From Streptomyces sp. HD (GTDB taxonomy: Bacteria > Actinomycetota > Actinomycetes > Streptomycetales > Streptomycetaceae), in the NCBI RefSeq assembly GCF_028369295.1, contig NZ_JAQMYP010000009.1, positions 143,563-207,562 on the forward strand: 64,000 bases of DNA, read 5' to 3'. The position numbers were made by a program, and so were the translations under genes. The notes below the pieces were generated by a model. The model searched no databases, was not told the origin of the DNA, and was given only the letters and a program-made list of their open reading frames with translations. Of this stretch, positions 42,016 through 50,900 are shown in pieces (position 1 is the first letter of the stretch; each line of letters begins with the position of its first letter).

Positions 42016-43932
42016 TCACCCCCGCCGATCGGCGGGGGTGCGGCAGTCGTAGAGGCCGAAGTTGCCCCTGGTGCGCCAGCCGTAGGCCCCGGAGCGGATG
42101 CGCTTGCAATGGGACTTCACCCACGTCGTGGCGGGGGTGGTGGGTCGCAGGTGGGTGAGCAGCACGTAGCGGAGTTGGTGGGTGGCGATCAGGCTGCCGA
42201 GCTGCGGGGCGCTGGGGAAGGGGGTCTTCCCGGTGAACCCGCCCATGACGAGCACGGGTTGGGACTGAGCGCGCAGCAGACGTTCCGCGGGGTAGGCGGC
42301 CTGCGTCGCGAGCAGGTACTTCTCGCCTCTGCGGTGCGCGATGAGGTAGTCCAGCAGGGCGGTGTCGCGCGCGCTGGGCCGGTCGAGCTCGGCCCGGCGG
42401 AGAGCGGACGGGTCGTGGAGAGCCCTGTGGTGGAACTCGCCGACCGGACCGGCCGTCGGGGACGTGGAGGCGCCCGCGTAGCGCGGGTCGAGGGACGAGA
42501 CGGCCCAGCCGGCGGGTACGAGCAGAGTGGCCGCGATTCCGGCGGCCAGAGAGCCTTGGACCAGCCGCCGGGAGGCGCGTGACCCGCCGGACCACAGGCC
42601 GAACGTCCCGCACACCGCGAAGATCACGGCGAACACCAGCAGCCGGGAGGCGAACCAGGTCGGCCTGTCGAGTACGAGCGCCCAGGCCACCGTCAGCACG
42701 ATCGCCGACGGCAGCCACAGCCGTCGTCGGCCGCCCGCCTCGTACGCGGACCAAAAGAGCGCGAGGCCGCCTCCGGCCAGCGCGGCGATCGCCGGTGCGA
42801 GCACGGCCGTGTAGTAGACGTGATTGCCGTTGGAGACGCTGAACACCACGGCATGGACGGCGAGCCAGCCGCCCCAGAGGAGGAAACCCGCACGCAGCGG
42901 GTCGGTCCGCGGCCGGCGGGCGCGCCAGATGAGGGCCGTGACGACGGCGAGCACGGCGAGCGGCAGGAACCAGGCGATCTGCGGGCCGACGGTGTGGTTG
43001 ACGAGCATCCCCCAGCCGGTGTTTCCGGTCATGCGGCTGGCGGCGGTGGCCGGGACGGCGCCGAACGCGGTGGCGTCGTCGCTGAAGCGGCTCAGGCCGT
43101 TGTAGCCGAAGACCAGGCTGAAGGGGTTGTTGTTCGACGTGGCGTCGACATACGGGCGGTTGGCCGCGGGAGTCACCCACGCGATCAGCGCCCACGAGCA
43201 GGAGACGGCCAGCGTGACCGCACCGCTCAGCAGGAGGCGCAGAGCCCTCTGCAACGGCGGGTTGGGCGCGGTGAGTTGATACACCACGGCGAAGACCGGC
43301 AGGACGAGCCAGGCCTGCAGCATCTTCGTCTGGAAGGCGAGCCCGACCCAGACGCCACACGTGATCAACGGGAGCAGCCGCCCGGTCCGTGCCGCCTTCT
43401 GCAGGGCGCCGGCGGCTGCCACCAGCAGGAGAGTGAGGGCGGTGTCCGGGATGGTGGCCCTGTTCAGTGCCACGGTGACCGGAGTGAAGGTGAGCGTCAG
43501 CGCGGCGATCAGCGCGGCGAACGGCCCGGCCCATGCCCGTACGATCCGGTGCAGCAGCCATACGGTGAGCACGCCCTCGATCACATGGGGCAGCGCGGCC
43601 GCCCACGTGTGCGGCCCGAAGATCCATACGGAGAGGGCATCGGGCCAGAAGGCGCCGGGCACCTTGTCGAGGGTGATCGAACCGCTGGTGTCGAGACCGC
43701 CGAAGAAGAAGGCCCGCCAACTGGTGGCCATCGACCGTATCGCCGCGCTGTAGTAGGGGTGGATCGCGGCGTGCCCCATGCCCCAGGCGTACAGCAGTGC
43801 GGCGACGCCCAGCACCGCGGCCAACGCAGGGCGTTCCCAGCGCGCCGGAGCTTCCGGCCGGTCGGCGCAGCGGTGCGATTCCCGGCGGAGGCCATGGGAG
43901 CCGGTGCTCCGGGCTGTGGGGATGACGGCCAT
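42016..43932 (-). CDS. PMT/ArnT-type (GT39/GT83) membrane glycosyltransferase
   Basis: A 638-residue GT-C fold enzyme: about 11-12 transmembrane helices, the acidic loop after helix 1 (HPYYSAAIRSM, then DTSGSITLDKVP), and a soluble C-terminal domain (LVMGGFTGKTPFP). Such enzymes move a sugar from a lipid-linked donor to proteins or wall polymers outside the membrane. ATG 43932 is chosen; a longer frame continues into the neighbour and is not believed. It follows a DUF418 gene in a two-gene unit. Confidence 0.85.
   Translation of the reverse strand: MAVIPTARSTGSHGLRRESHRCADRPEAPARWERPALAAVLGVAALLYAWGMGHAAIHPYYSAAIRSMATSWRAFFFGGLDTSGSITLDKVPGAFWPDALSVWIFGPHTWAAALPHVIEGVLTVWLLHRIVRAWAGPFAALIAALTLTFTPVTVALNRATIPDTALTLLLVAAAGALQKAARTGRLLPLITCGVWVGLAFQTKMLQAWLVLPVFAVVYQLTAPNPPLQRALRLLLSGAVTLAVSCSWALIAWVTPAANRPYVDATSNNNPFSLVFGYNGLSRFSDDATAFGAVPATAASRMTGNTGWGMLVNHTVGPQIAWFLPLAVLAVVTALIWRARRPRTDPLRAGFLLWGGWLAVHAVVFSVSNGNHVYYTAVLAPAIAALAGGGLALFWSAYEAGGRRRLWLPSAIVLTVAWALVLDRPTWFASRLLVFAVIFAVCGTFGLWSGGSRASRRLVQGSLAAGIAATLLVPAGWAVSSLDPRYAGASTSPTAGPVGEFHHRALHDPSALRRAELDRPSARDTALLDYLIAHRRGEKYLLATQAAYPAERLLRAQSQPVLVMGGFTGKTPFPSAPQLGSLIATHQLRYVLLTHLRPTTPATTWVKSHCKRIRSGAYGWRTRGNFGLYDCRTPADRRG
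42017..42040 (-). terminator. 24-bp perfect palindrome over a stop codon
   Basis: CACCCCCGCCGA and its exact complement form a 24-bp palindrome that includes the TGA of the glycosyltransferase gene, so the terminator stem starts inside the coding end. Confidence 0.6.
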
Positions 43933-44000
43933 GGCGAAGGTCCTTGAAATCAGGGTTGAGGCGGAACACGCTCGGACTTCTGGTGGTGCCCGCCCGAGGC

Positions 44001-45287
44001 TCAGCGGACGCGATTCGCCAGTTTCGTGGCGTTGTTGAGCAGATACTCCAGCGGTCCGCGGCGGAAGAAACGGGACCAGACCGCCGCGAACACGGTGGCC
44101 CCGGCGATGAAGCAGAGGAGCAGCGCGGCGGAGGCGGACTGCGGCGGGGTGGCCGCTTCGCCGGGCAGGGCGAGGATCACCAGGATGTGGCCCACGTACA
44201 GGGTCAGGGACATGGTGCCGACGGCGATGACCGGCGTTGCCAGGCGACGCAGCCACGGCAGTCGGTACAGGGCCACCGTCAGGCACAGGAGCACGGTGAT
44301 CGCGATCCCCAGGCTGCCGATGAGGTCGAACGTGGAACCGGTGTGCGGCTCGGCTGCCAGGAGCCCCCATGCGTCGGGGCCACCCAGCCCACCACCGACG
44401 GGCGAGTCGAAGGATCCCGATGCCATGGCGGCGTCCTTCATGGCGCCTGGGTCCTTCATGGCGCCGAAGTCCTTCATGTCAGGCATCCCGGCCATGACCT
44501 TCTGAGCGCCGCCGGTCAGCCGGAGCGCCAGCCACGAGACGCCGTATCCGAACGAGATCAGCGCGGGACCGACCACGGCCAGCCGCCGCTGCACAGCGCC
44601 GGAGCTCAGATCCAGTCGGCCCAACGCCATGCCGGTGACCACGAACGTCATCCAGGTGATCGCCGGGTAGAGGCCGGTGAGCAGGAGGTCGAGCACGCCT
44701 ACGCCGCACAGTCGCGCGATCGGGTCGTACGAGTCGATGCTGTTCACGACCGACTCGCTGAGCAGCGCCCGGATCACGTACGCCACCTGCGGTGTGACGA
44801 CCGCGAGCGTCGCCGCGATGATCGCGAGCGTTCTGGCCCGTAGCCGCAACAGGGGCAGGGCCAGCAGGAAGTACACCGCGTAGAAGTTGAGGATCCCGGC
44901 GCCGCCGAAGTTGGTCATCGCCAACGCGCTGCCCAGTACCAGCAGGATCACGGCCCGGATCACGATCCGGGCCCTCGCCTGCCGGCCGGCCAGTCCGGTC
45001 TTCGGCTCAAGGCGACCGGCGATCAGCATCAACGAGAACCCGGCGAGGGTGGCGAACAGCGCCGACGCCCGGCCGCTCGCCAGCTCCAGGAACCAGTCGC
45101 CGACGCCGCCGCCTGGCGTGGGTGCGGGGCCGACGTGCACGGCGAACATCCCGAACACGGCCAGTGCACGGGCGAGGTCCACCCCGACCAGCCGCGCCAA
45201 CGGCGCGGGGCGTTCCGTCGCCGTGGCGGACCCGGGTGAGGGTAAGGGCCGGGAAGGCGTCTTCTTGGCGCTTTCGATCTCGGTCAC
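44001..45287 (-). CDS. DUF418/acyltransferase-like membrane protein, paralogue
   Basis: A 428-residue polytopic protein starting at GTG 45287 (Val-Thr-Glu-Ile-Glu-Ser). It shares RLVGVDLARALAVFGM, TGLAGRQA and the tail RRGPLEYLLNNATKL with the 30775 gene. A Met/Asp/Ala-rich loop (about residues 270-300) replaces the Ser/Gly loop. It is co-oriented with and 68 bp upstream of the glycosyltransferase, suggesting joint action on a surface glycan or polymer. Confidence 0.82.
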   Translation of the reverse strand: MTEIESAKKTPSRPLPSPGSATATERPAPLARLVGVDLARALAVFGMFAVHVGPAPTPGGGVGDWFLELASGRASALFATLAGFSLMLIAGRLEPKTGLAGRQARARIVIRAVILLVLGSALAMTNFGGAGILNFYAVYFLLALPLLRLRARTLAIIAATLAVVTPQVAYVIRALLSESVVNSIDSYDPIARLCGVGVLDLLLTGLYPAITWMTFVVTGMALGRLDLSSGAVQRRLAVVGPALISFGYGVSWLALRLTGGAQKVMAGMPDMKDFGAMKDPGAMKDAAMASGSFDSPVGGGLGGPDAWGLLAAEPHTGSTFDLIGSLGIAITVLLCLTVALYRLPWLRRLATPVIAVGTMSLTLYVGHILVILALPGEAATPPQSASAALLLCFIAGATVFAAVWSRFFRRGPLEYLLNNATKLANRVR

Positions 45288-45947
45288 CGGGACAACCCTG
45301 CCGAGGCGGTGGGCGGTCGACCATCCGCCGGGCTTCGGGAGGTGCCCCGCCGGTCGGCCGACCGACCCCCTCCGACTGGCGGGGGACGGTCTCGGCCGTA
45401 CATGAACGACTGTGGCCGCCGACCTGGTTGCCGGGATGCCGCGAGTCAGCAGGCTCACCACGACAAGATCATGCCTCCCATGGGGGCGAACCAAGGAGGT
45501 CCGAGCCTTTCGGTCGGTGGCTTCGCCCTCCGCCCGACGGCGGCAGCCCATCTGTGAAGCGGTGCTCCGAGAGGCCGCCGAAGCCGGCTCCTGGTGGCCG
45601 CCACGGCCGACCGGCAGGGACTGACGCTTCGTCCACCACGACCGGGGCTTCCCGTGCATCGCCGCCCTGACGGGCCGGGCATCTCACTGGTACGGGAATC
45701 CTGCGCACTCGCGAAAGGTCCTCCGGCTGCATCTCCGAACCGGCCGAGTCAGACGCGGAGCCCGCTCGCATGTCTCCTACCCGCCGCCGCGCATGTCTCC
45801 TACCCGCCGCTACTCGAAGCCGTGCCCACAGCGTGCCCATAAGAGCGGACAACCACGGTGAACAGCGATGCGCAATCAGCCCTCGAAGCTGCACCGCAAG
45901 CGATGTATCCCCAGGTCAGAAGCGGTGTCGCCGTTGAAGCGCCGTCA
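45288..45947. other. right end of segment 3
   Basis: No intact gene. It holds a relic of the boundary gene (45621-45701; one frame gives FVHHDRGFPCIAALTG followed by HWYG), a 21-bp tandem duplication (45767-45810, CGCATGTCTCC unit) and the att-proximal GTGCC module. The DNA after the relic (45704-45765) is similar to 59148-59208. Confidence 0.5.
45822..45867. promoter_or_regulatory. att-proximal arm module, copy D
   Basis: GTGCCCACAGCGTGCCCA with two GTGCC boxes 11 bp apart, then TAAGAGCGGACAACCACGG. About 80 bp before att copy 4. Confidence 0.55.
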
Positions 45948-45994
45948 CTTCCCAAGCTGAGAGCGCGAGTTCGATTCTCGTCACCCGCTCCATG
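45948..45994 (+). repeat. att core copy 4
   Basis: The 3' half of tRNA-Gly from CTTCCCAAGC to the CCA, with no 5' half. It is followed by the AAACCCCAGG ... CCTGGGG hairpin also present after copies 5 and 6. Confidence 0.9.
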
Positions 45995-46251
45995 TTGAAA
46001 CCCCAGGTCAGCGGCCTGGGGCTTGTTTGTTGTCCAGGCCATTTTGGGGTGATGTGCCCCCGCGGAGTTGTGCGGCCCGAGCTCGCTCAATGCCAGCCCG
46101 TCCGGCGCTCGAGGACGAGGGCAAGGTCGTCCTCGTCCGGTTCGAGATCTCCTTGTCGTCGGTCAAGGGTGCTCGTGGGTGGCCCCTGCTCCCCCGGATG
46201 GCCATCCAGCTGTCCAACTCCCGGGAGACGGCCGCTGTTTGAGGGCCGGCG

Positions 46252-46602
46252 CTACGACAGCGGCTTTTGCTCACCCTGCGCGGCCCGCAGGTCGGCCAGC
46301 AACTCGGCCTGCCCGGCGAGCACCCCGGACAGGATGGTCCGTGCGACCCGCAGAAGCTCCGCGACCTGCGGGCTGGTCAGCGAGTAGTACACGGTCGAAC
46401 CCTCCTTGCGGGTCTTGACCAGATTCGCCCGCCGCAGCACGGCCAGCTGCTGGGACAGATGAGCGGGCTCGATACCCACCTCGGGCAGCATCTCCGCGAC
46501 CGCGTGTTCACGTTCGCTCAGCAGCTCCAGGACCCGGATACGGGCCGGATGGCCCAGCGTCTTGAAGAACTCGGCCTTCAGTTGGTACAGCGGCGTACTC
46601 AT
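46252..46602 (-). CDS. ArsR-family transcriptional regulator (copy 1)
   Basis: A 116-residue winged-helix protein: LYQLKAEFFKTLGHPARIRV, recognition helix HLSQQLAVLRRANLV and wing KTRKEGSTVYYSL. No cysteine pair of the arsenic type is visible. It is closely related to the regulator at 50214-50555, which heads the SulP operon at the other end of this segment. ATG 46602 follows GGAGGGGA. The effector is unknown. Confidence 0.88.
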   Translation of the reverse strand: MSTPLYQLKAEFFKTLGHPARIRVLELLSEREHAVAEMLPEVGIEPAHLSQQLAVLRRANLVKTRKEGSTVYYSLTSPQVAELLRVARTILSGVLAGQAELLADLRAAQGEQKPLS

Positions 46603-46802
46603 CGTGCCGTCCCCTCCCCGACACAACGGCACGGCCCCTCCGGCCGGAGCACGGCGCATCGCATCCACCCACTCGTCAAGAACATGCGGACCATCCTCGC
46701 CTGCGGCACCGGCCACGCCGAACCCGGATGCGAGTAACCAAGCCGCTCGAATCCGGCCACCGAGGAGGATGCCTGCACCGTCGGGCCGGCACACGTGGAA
46801 AT

Positions 46803-46827
46803 CCGCCCGGGACGTCGTCCCGGGCGG
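46803..46827 (-). terminator. terminator downstream of phnA
   Basis: CCGCCCGGGAC and GTCCCGGGCGG form an 11-bp perfect stem with a three-base loop, 22 bases after the PhnA-like stop codon. Confidence 0.75.
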
Positions 46828-46848
46828 TCGCCACAGCAGGGTGTCGGA

Positions 46849-47202
46849 TCAGACCTTCTTCACGACGCTGGACTTGAGCTGCATCGCGCCGAACCCATCG
46901 ACCTTGCAGTCGATGTCGTGGCCGTCCACGCCGTCGACCAGGCGGATGTTGCGCACCTTGGTGCCCGCCTTGATCCCGCTCGGGCTGCCCTTGACCTTCA
47001 GCGTCTTGACGACCGTCACGGTGTCACCGTCGGCGAGCACGTTACCGACCGCGTCCTTGATCACCCTGCTTCCGGAGGCGCCGTCCGCGGACTCCGCGGA
47101 CGGTGACCACTCGTGCCCGCACTCCGGGCAGACCAGGAGCGCACCCATCTCGTAGGTGTAGGCGCCGGAGCATTCGGGGCAGGGGGGAAGGTTGTCACTC
47201 AT
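46849..47202 (-). CDS. PhnA/YjdM-like zinc-ribbon protein
   Basis: A 117-residue protein with a zinc ribbon (CPECSGAYTYE, then CPECGHEW) and the PhnA core VIKDAVGNVLADGDTVTVVK, ending MQLKSSVVKKV. Despite the old phosphonate name, its role is unclear. It is the last gene of the minus-strand cluster, followed by a clear terminator. Confidence 0.9.
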   Translation of the reverse strand: MSDNLPPCPECSGAYTYEMGALLVCPECGHEWSPSAESADGASGSRVIKDAVGNVLADGDTVTVVKTLKVKGSPSGIKAGTKVRNIRLVDGVDGHDIDCKVDGFGAMQLKSSVVKKV

Positions 47203-47240
47203 GGCACAGGTGTCTTTCAGTCAGTGAGCGGATACGGGGG

Positions 47241-47636
47241 TCAGGTGGGCCAGCCGTCGGTGCGCCACGCCTGCTGTGCCTCGTCGGGAGGCGACATGTG
47301 GCGGGCGTGGACGGAGAGCGCGGTGGCCAGGTCGCAATGGACGGGGATGTCCGGGCAGTCGCCGGGCGGGACGAGCGAGCCGTCGGCGGGGATGGCGGCC
47401 AGTTCCAGGCTGCGACCCGTTCCCGCGAGGCGGCGTGCGGTCTCGGTGATGGCCAGCTGGCCTTCCGCGGACCAACCGCGCAGTTCGGTCAGGTCGAGGA
47501 TGACCGGTCCGGTGCCGCGGGCGACGACCCAGCCGACCGCTCCGTCGAAGCGGCGGACCGCCGCCGGGCCCAGGTAGCCCGCGACGGAGAGCACCCCGAA
47601 GCCGTCCTCGACGGTGTAGCGCCACTCGATGGTCAT
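47241..47636 (-). CDS. STAS-domain anti-sigma factor antagonist-like protein
   Basis: A 131-residue protein with a STAS fold: VLSVAGYLGPAAVRRFDGAV, then ILDLTELRGWSAEGQLAI. The Ser in the helix start (W-S-A-E-G) is in the position usually phosphorylated by an RsbW-type kinase. It lies 36 bases downstream of an RsbW-like gene, a common partner-switching pair. It may control a sigma factor elsewhere or the STAS domain of the SulP transporter. Confidence 0.78.
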   Translation of the reverse strand: MTIEWRYTVEDGFGVLSVAGYLGPAAVRRFDGAVGWVVARGTGPVILDLTELRGWSAEGQLAITETARRLAGTGRSLELAAIPADGSLVPPGDCPDIPVHCDLATALSVHARHMSPPDEAQQAWRTDGWPT

Positions 47637-47672
47637 GACGGTGAACTTCCTTGTGTGTGCGGCCCGTTGAGG

Positions 47673-48092
47673 TCAGAGGGGGAGAGTTGTCCAGATGCTC
47701 TTGCCGTCGGCGTCGCCGTGCACGGCGACGGTGCCGCCGAGTTGCCGGGTGAGCTCCATGACCGTGCCGAGACCGCCACTGGTGCCGGTCGCGGCATGGT
47801 GCAGCGAGGGCTGGTGGGGGTGGCGGTCGTGGACGGCGAAGGCCAGGCGGCCTCCGCTCGCCGCATACATGACCATGATCTGCGGGGACACCTCGGCGGC
47901 GTGCCGGACGCTGTTGGTCACCAGCTCACTGAGGATCAGCAGCGCCGCGTCCACGACGGGCCGGTGCAGATCTATCCCCCACTCGACCAGCGCCTGTTCG
48001 GCGGTCTCACGGGCGAGACGGACGGCGGACGGCTCGTTGGGCAGGGTTAGCACGTGCCGGTACGGAAGGGCATCGAGAACGGGGGCCATCAT
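47673..48092 (-). CDS. RsbW-like ATP-binding serine kinase/anti-sigma-type protein
   Basis: A 139-residue GHKL ATPase with N box LILSELVTNSVRHA and a GGLGTVMELT lid. The start is ATGATG: the first ATG (48092) overlaps the PPOX stop as ATGA, while the second (48089) is better spaced from AGGAG. Its target may be the STAS protein next to it. It is a paralogue-like cousin of the ATPase at 15924 in segment 1. Confidence 0.83.
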   Translation of the reverse strand: MMAPVLDALPYRHVLTLPNEPSAVRLARETAEQALVEWGIDLHRPVVDAALLILSELVTNSVRHAAEVSPQIMVMYAASGGRLAFAVHDRHPHQPSLHHAATGTSGGLGTVMELTRQLGGTVAVHGDADGKSIWTTLPL

Positions 48093-48496
48093 GTCTCCTG
48101 GCGGGCGAGGCGGAAGCCGGTGACGCTCTGGGGGTTCAGGCGCAGCAGAGTGTCGTGCGGGCCGTGCGTCCAGCCCGGCAAGGTGCGGCGGTGATGGTCT
48201 GTCTCGTCAGCGTCGCTGAGCACGTCGGCGGGACCATGGACGGTGACCGTCCAGCCGGTGCCGTGCACCGCCCGGATCTCGTCCACGTGGTACGTCACCG
48301 TGGCAGGCATCGCCGCCGCCTGGACGGGGGCCCGGACGATCAGTCGGCCGTACTCCCACACATGCCGGGCCGGCCGTACGACGGTCAGCTCCCGCTGCTG
48401 GTACACCAGCCGCCCCAGGCTGCTGCCTTCCAGCAGCCACAGGGCCTCCGCTCCAGAGATGTCCACCAGTCGCAGGGGGGCGGGGGCAGTGCTCAT
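48089..48496 (-). CDS. pyridoxamine 5'-phosphate oxidase-like flavin-binding protein
   Basis: A 135-residue split-barrel protein with LLEGSSLGRLVYQQ near residue 25 and GTGWTVTVHGPADVLSD. Such small PPOX proteins often bind FMN or F420 and are common in actinobacterial stress clusters. It is coupled to SulP upstream and to the ATPase downstream by 4-base overlaps. The substrate is unknown. Confidence 0.8.
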   Translation of the reverse strand: MSTAPAPLRLVDISGAEALWLLEGSSLGRLVYQQRELTVVRPARHVWEYGRLIVRAPVQAAAMPATVTYHVDEIRAVHGTGWTVTVHGPADVLSDADETDHHRRTLPGWTHGPHDTLLRLNPQSVTGFRLARQET

Positions 48497-50217
48497 CGGA
48501 CGGCTTCCTCGCCAGCGGTTCGGGGCTTCTGGGCGGGTACGGCGGTCAGGACTCCGGTCGCCTCCAGGTGGTCGCGGGCGGCCCGGATCGCCTCGGGGGT
48601 GGTGGCGTGCTCCCGGCCGTCGTGCCGCAGCAGTTCCAGCGCACCGACGGAGTCCAGGACCTGGCGCTGGCCGGTGCGAATCCCGGAGGCCAGGACGAGG
48701 ATGCCGCGCCGCTTCAGTTTCTCCACGGCGTCCTTGAGGACCAGCGCGCCGGTGGCGTCCATGGTCGACACCCGCGACATGCGCAGGATGACGACCCGTA
48801 CGTCGGCCACCTCGGTCAGCTCCAGCAGGAAGCGGTGCGCGGCGGCGAAGAAAAGCGGCCCGTCGATGCGGTAGGCGACGATGTGCTCGGCGAGGAGGGC
48901 GTGTTGTTCGGCGCTGTGGTCGCCCCGGTCGAGCGGGACTTGGTCGAAGCGGGCCTGCTTGGCCACGGCGCGCAGGGCGAGGGCACCCGCGACGACCAGC
49001 CCGATGATCACCGCGTACACGAGGTCCAATGCCAGGGTCGCGACCGCGGTGAGGACGAGGATCAGCGCATCCGAGCGGGTGGCCTTGGCCATCGCCCTGA
49101 GCGAGCCGACCTCCACCATGCGGACCGCGGTGGCCAGCAGCACGCCGGCGAGGGCGGCGAGCGGGATCCTGGAGACAAGGGGAGCCGCAGCGAACACGAT
49201 CACGGCGAGGATCGCGGCATGGGTCAGGGCGGCCAGCCGGGAGACGGCACCTGTGCGGACGTTGACCGCGGTCCGGGCGATCGCGCCGGTCGCGGGCACC
49301 CCGCCGAACAGCGGGGCGGCGATATTGGCCAGCCCGTGGCCGAACAGCTCGCGATCGGGGTCGTGCCGCTGCCCCACCGTCATGCCGTCCGCCACCGAGG
49401 CGGACAGCAGGGACTCCAGGGCCGCGAGCGCCGCCACGGCCACGGCCGGGGCGAGCAGGGTGCTGAGCGAACCGAGGTCCAGGAAGCCGAGTGAGGGCGC
49501 GGGCAGCCCGGACGGAAGGTCGCCGATCGGCTGCGCCGCGTCCAGGCCCGCGACCTGGGAGACGGCCGTAGCCGCGATGACCGCGAGGATGGAGAACGGG
49601 ACGGTCGGCCGCCAGCGGGCGCCCACCAGCATGACCGCGGCCACCGCGACCGCGAAGCCGACCGCCGTCCAGTTCGGATCCCTCGCGAACTCCACGACGG
49701 CCCGCCAGGTCACCACCAGCACACGATCACCCTCGGCCTTGGGCACCCCGAGCGCGTTCGGGACCTGCTGCAGTCCGATCACGCAGGCGATCCCGAGAGT
49801 GAAGCCCTCGACCACGGGCGCGGGCACGTACTGCATGTACTTGCCGGCCCGCAGCGCTGCCAGCACCACGAGCATGACGCCGGCCATCAGCCCGACGGTC
49901 AGCACGCCGGTCGGCCCGTACTCGCCGACGATCGGCACCAACACCACGGTCATGGCCCCGGTCGGCCCGGACACCTGGAGGTTGGACCCGCCGAACAGCG
50001 CGGCGAGCGCGCCGGCGACCACGGCGGTCGCCAGTCCGGCCTCGGCACCGAGACCGGAGGAGACACCGAAGCCGAGAGCGAGCGGCAGGGCCACGATCGC
50101 CACGGTGAGGCCGGCAAGCAGGTCCCTGCGCGGATCGCGCCGCATGTCCGCCAGGTCGGCGCGGGTGGGCATGAGTGCGGCGAGCCGGGCCCCGGCCCAG
50201 CTGATCCCCGAAGTCAT
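48493..50217 (-). CDS. SulP-family anion transporter with STAS domain
   Basis: A 574-residue transporter: 11-14 helices in residues ~30-430 with QVSGPTGAMTVVLVPIV and GGVPATGAIARTAVNVRTGA, then a C-terminal STAS domain (~445-550; VSTMDATGALVLKDAVEKLK). SulP carriers move sulfate, bicarbonate or other anions into the cell. It is the second gene of the ArsR-led operon. Co-location with separate STAS and RsbW-like proteins suggests control by phosphorylation, which is inference. Confidence 0.9.
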   Translation of the reverse strand: MTSGISWAGARLAALMPTRADLADMRRDPRRDLLAGLTVAIVALPLALGFGVSSGLGAEAGLATAVVAGALAALFGGSNLQVSGPTGAMTVVLVPIVGEYGPTGVLTVGLMAGVMLVVLAALRAGKYMQYVPAPVVEGFTLGIACVIGLQQVPNALGVPKAEGDRVLVVTWRAVVEFARDPNWTAVGFAVAVAAVMLVGARWRPTVPFSILAVIAATAVSQVAGLDAAQPIGDLPSGLPAPSLGFLDLGSLSTLLAPAVAVAALAALESLLSASVADGMTVGQRHDPDRELFGHGLANIAAPLFGGVPATGAIARTAVNVRTGAVSRLAALTHAAILAVIVFAAAPLVSRIPLAALAGVLLATAVRMVEVGSLRAMAKATRSDALILVLTAVATLALDLVYAVIIGLVVAGALALRAVAKQARFDQVPLDRGDHSAEQHALLAEHIVAYRIDGPLFFAAAHRFLLELTEVADVRVVILRMSRVSTMDATGALVLKDAVEKLKRRGILVLASGIRTGQRQVLDSVGALELLRHDGREHATTPEAIRAARDHLEATGVLTAVPAQKPRTAGEEAVR

Positions 50218-50555
50218 CGCGCCGCGCCCTCGGCTTCCCGCAGCTCTGCCAGCAGCTCGCCCTGCCCGGCGAGCATCTCGGTCAAGATCCGGCGCGCGGC
50301 CCTCATCAGATCAGCGACGTCCCCGCCCGCCAGCTCGTAGACCACCGTCGAGCCCTCCCGGGTCGAGGTGACGATCCCGGAACGCCGCAGCACCGCCAGC
50401 TGCTGGGACAGGCCGGACGGCTCCACCTCGATGGCGGCGAGCAGGTCCCGCACCGGCAACGGCCCGTCCTGCAGCAGTTCCAGAACGCGTATGCGTACCG
50501 GATGCCCCAGCATCCGGAAGAACTCGGCCTTGGCCTGGTACAGCGGAACAGACAC
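50214..50555 (-). CDS. ArsR-family transcriptional regulator (copy 2)
   Basis: A 113-residue winged-helix regulator starting at GTG 50555 (Val-Ser-Val-Pro-Leu-Tyr-Gln). It shares the FFRMLGHPVRIRVLELL, SQQLAVLRRSGIV and GSTVVYEL blocks with copy 1. Its stop overlaps the SulP start (ATGA), so it is the promoter-proximal gene and probably represses its own operon. Confidence 0.87.
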   Translation of the reverse strand: MSVPLYQAKAEFFRMLGHPVRIRVLELLQDGPLPVRDLLAAIEVEPSGLSQQLAVLRRSGIVTSTREGSTVVYELAGGDVADLMRAARRILTEMLAGQGELLAELREAEGAAR

Positions 50556-50656
50556 AACCCCTCGGCTTCCCTGCAAACCCCACCCCACGGGGGCGGGCAC
50601 AAAGGCTGTGCCCACGACTACCGGGCAACGTACACAGCCAACTCAGCATCTAACTA

Positions 50657-50672
50657 ATTGCGAAATTTTGCA
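50657..50672. promoter_or_regulatory. palindromic operator candidate for the ArsR regulator
   Basis: TTGCGAAATTTTGCAA lies about 100 bp upstream of the arsR start. ArsR-family proteins bind A+T-rich imperfect palindromes of this kind close to their own promoters. Confidence 0.45.
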
Positions 50673-50774
50673 ATTCCGCATGAGTGGCTGATGGGCTGCA
50701 TCGCAACGGCACTCACTCGTCGACGCCTTGACTGCGATCGGGGCTCTTGGGGCCGGGCAGGGACGTGTGGCGCC

Positions 50775-50821
50775 GTGCCCACTGCGTGCCCGTAAGAGCG
50801 GAGAACCGCGGTCATCAGCGG
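50775..50821. promoter_or_regulatory. att-proximal arm module, copy E
   Basis: GTGCCCACTGCGTGCCCG, two GTGCC boxes 11 bp apart, then TAAGAGCGGAGAACCGCGG and ATCAGCGG. It is about 80 bp before att copy 5. Confidence 0.55.
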
Positions 50822-50900
50822 CGCGATCCGTCCCTCACGGCCACCCCAAATGGAGGACATCCGCGCAGGTCAGAGCCAGACGGCCCGCCCAAGCGCCATC

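Larger units (their letters stand above)
27434..45994. mobile_element. segment 3: cargo-rich relic element
   Basis: An 18.6-kb segment between att copies 3 and 4. Only a scrap of integrase survives. Cargo: two-component system, DUF418 proteins, ABC exporter, antiporter, PgsBC operon and glycosyltransferase. Part of it could be chromosomal DNA captured between att sites rather than true element cargo. Confidence 0.55.
50556..50900. other. right end of segment 4 and operon promoter region
   Basis: Upstream region of the ArsR-SulP operon. A relatively A+T-rich patch (50640-50680, CTAACTAATTGCGAAATTTTG) with GCGAAATTTTGCAATTCCGC could be the promoter/operator: TTGCGAAATTTTGCAA is a near-palindrome at 50657-50672. 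The att-proximal module follows at 50775. No gene is seen. Confidence 0.5.

Noticed and set aside
42016..44370. Fusion of the glycosyltransferase with the C-terminal part of DUF418
   Set aside because: The frame is open through both, but the upstream part is the DUF418 gene read in a wrong frame; ATG 43932 and the family start fit better.
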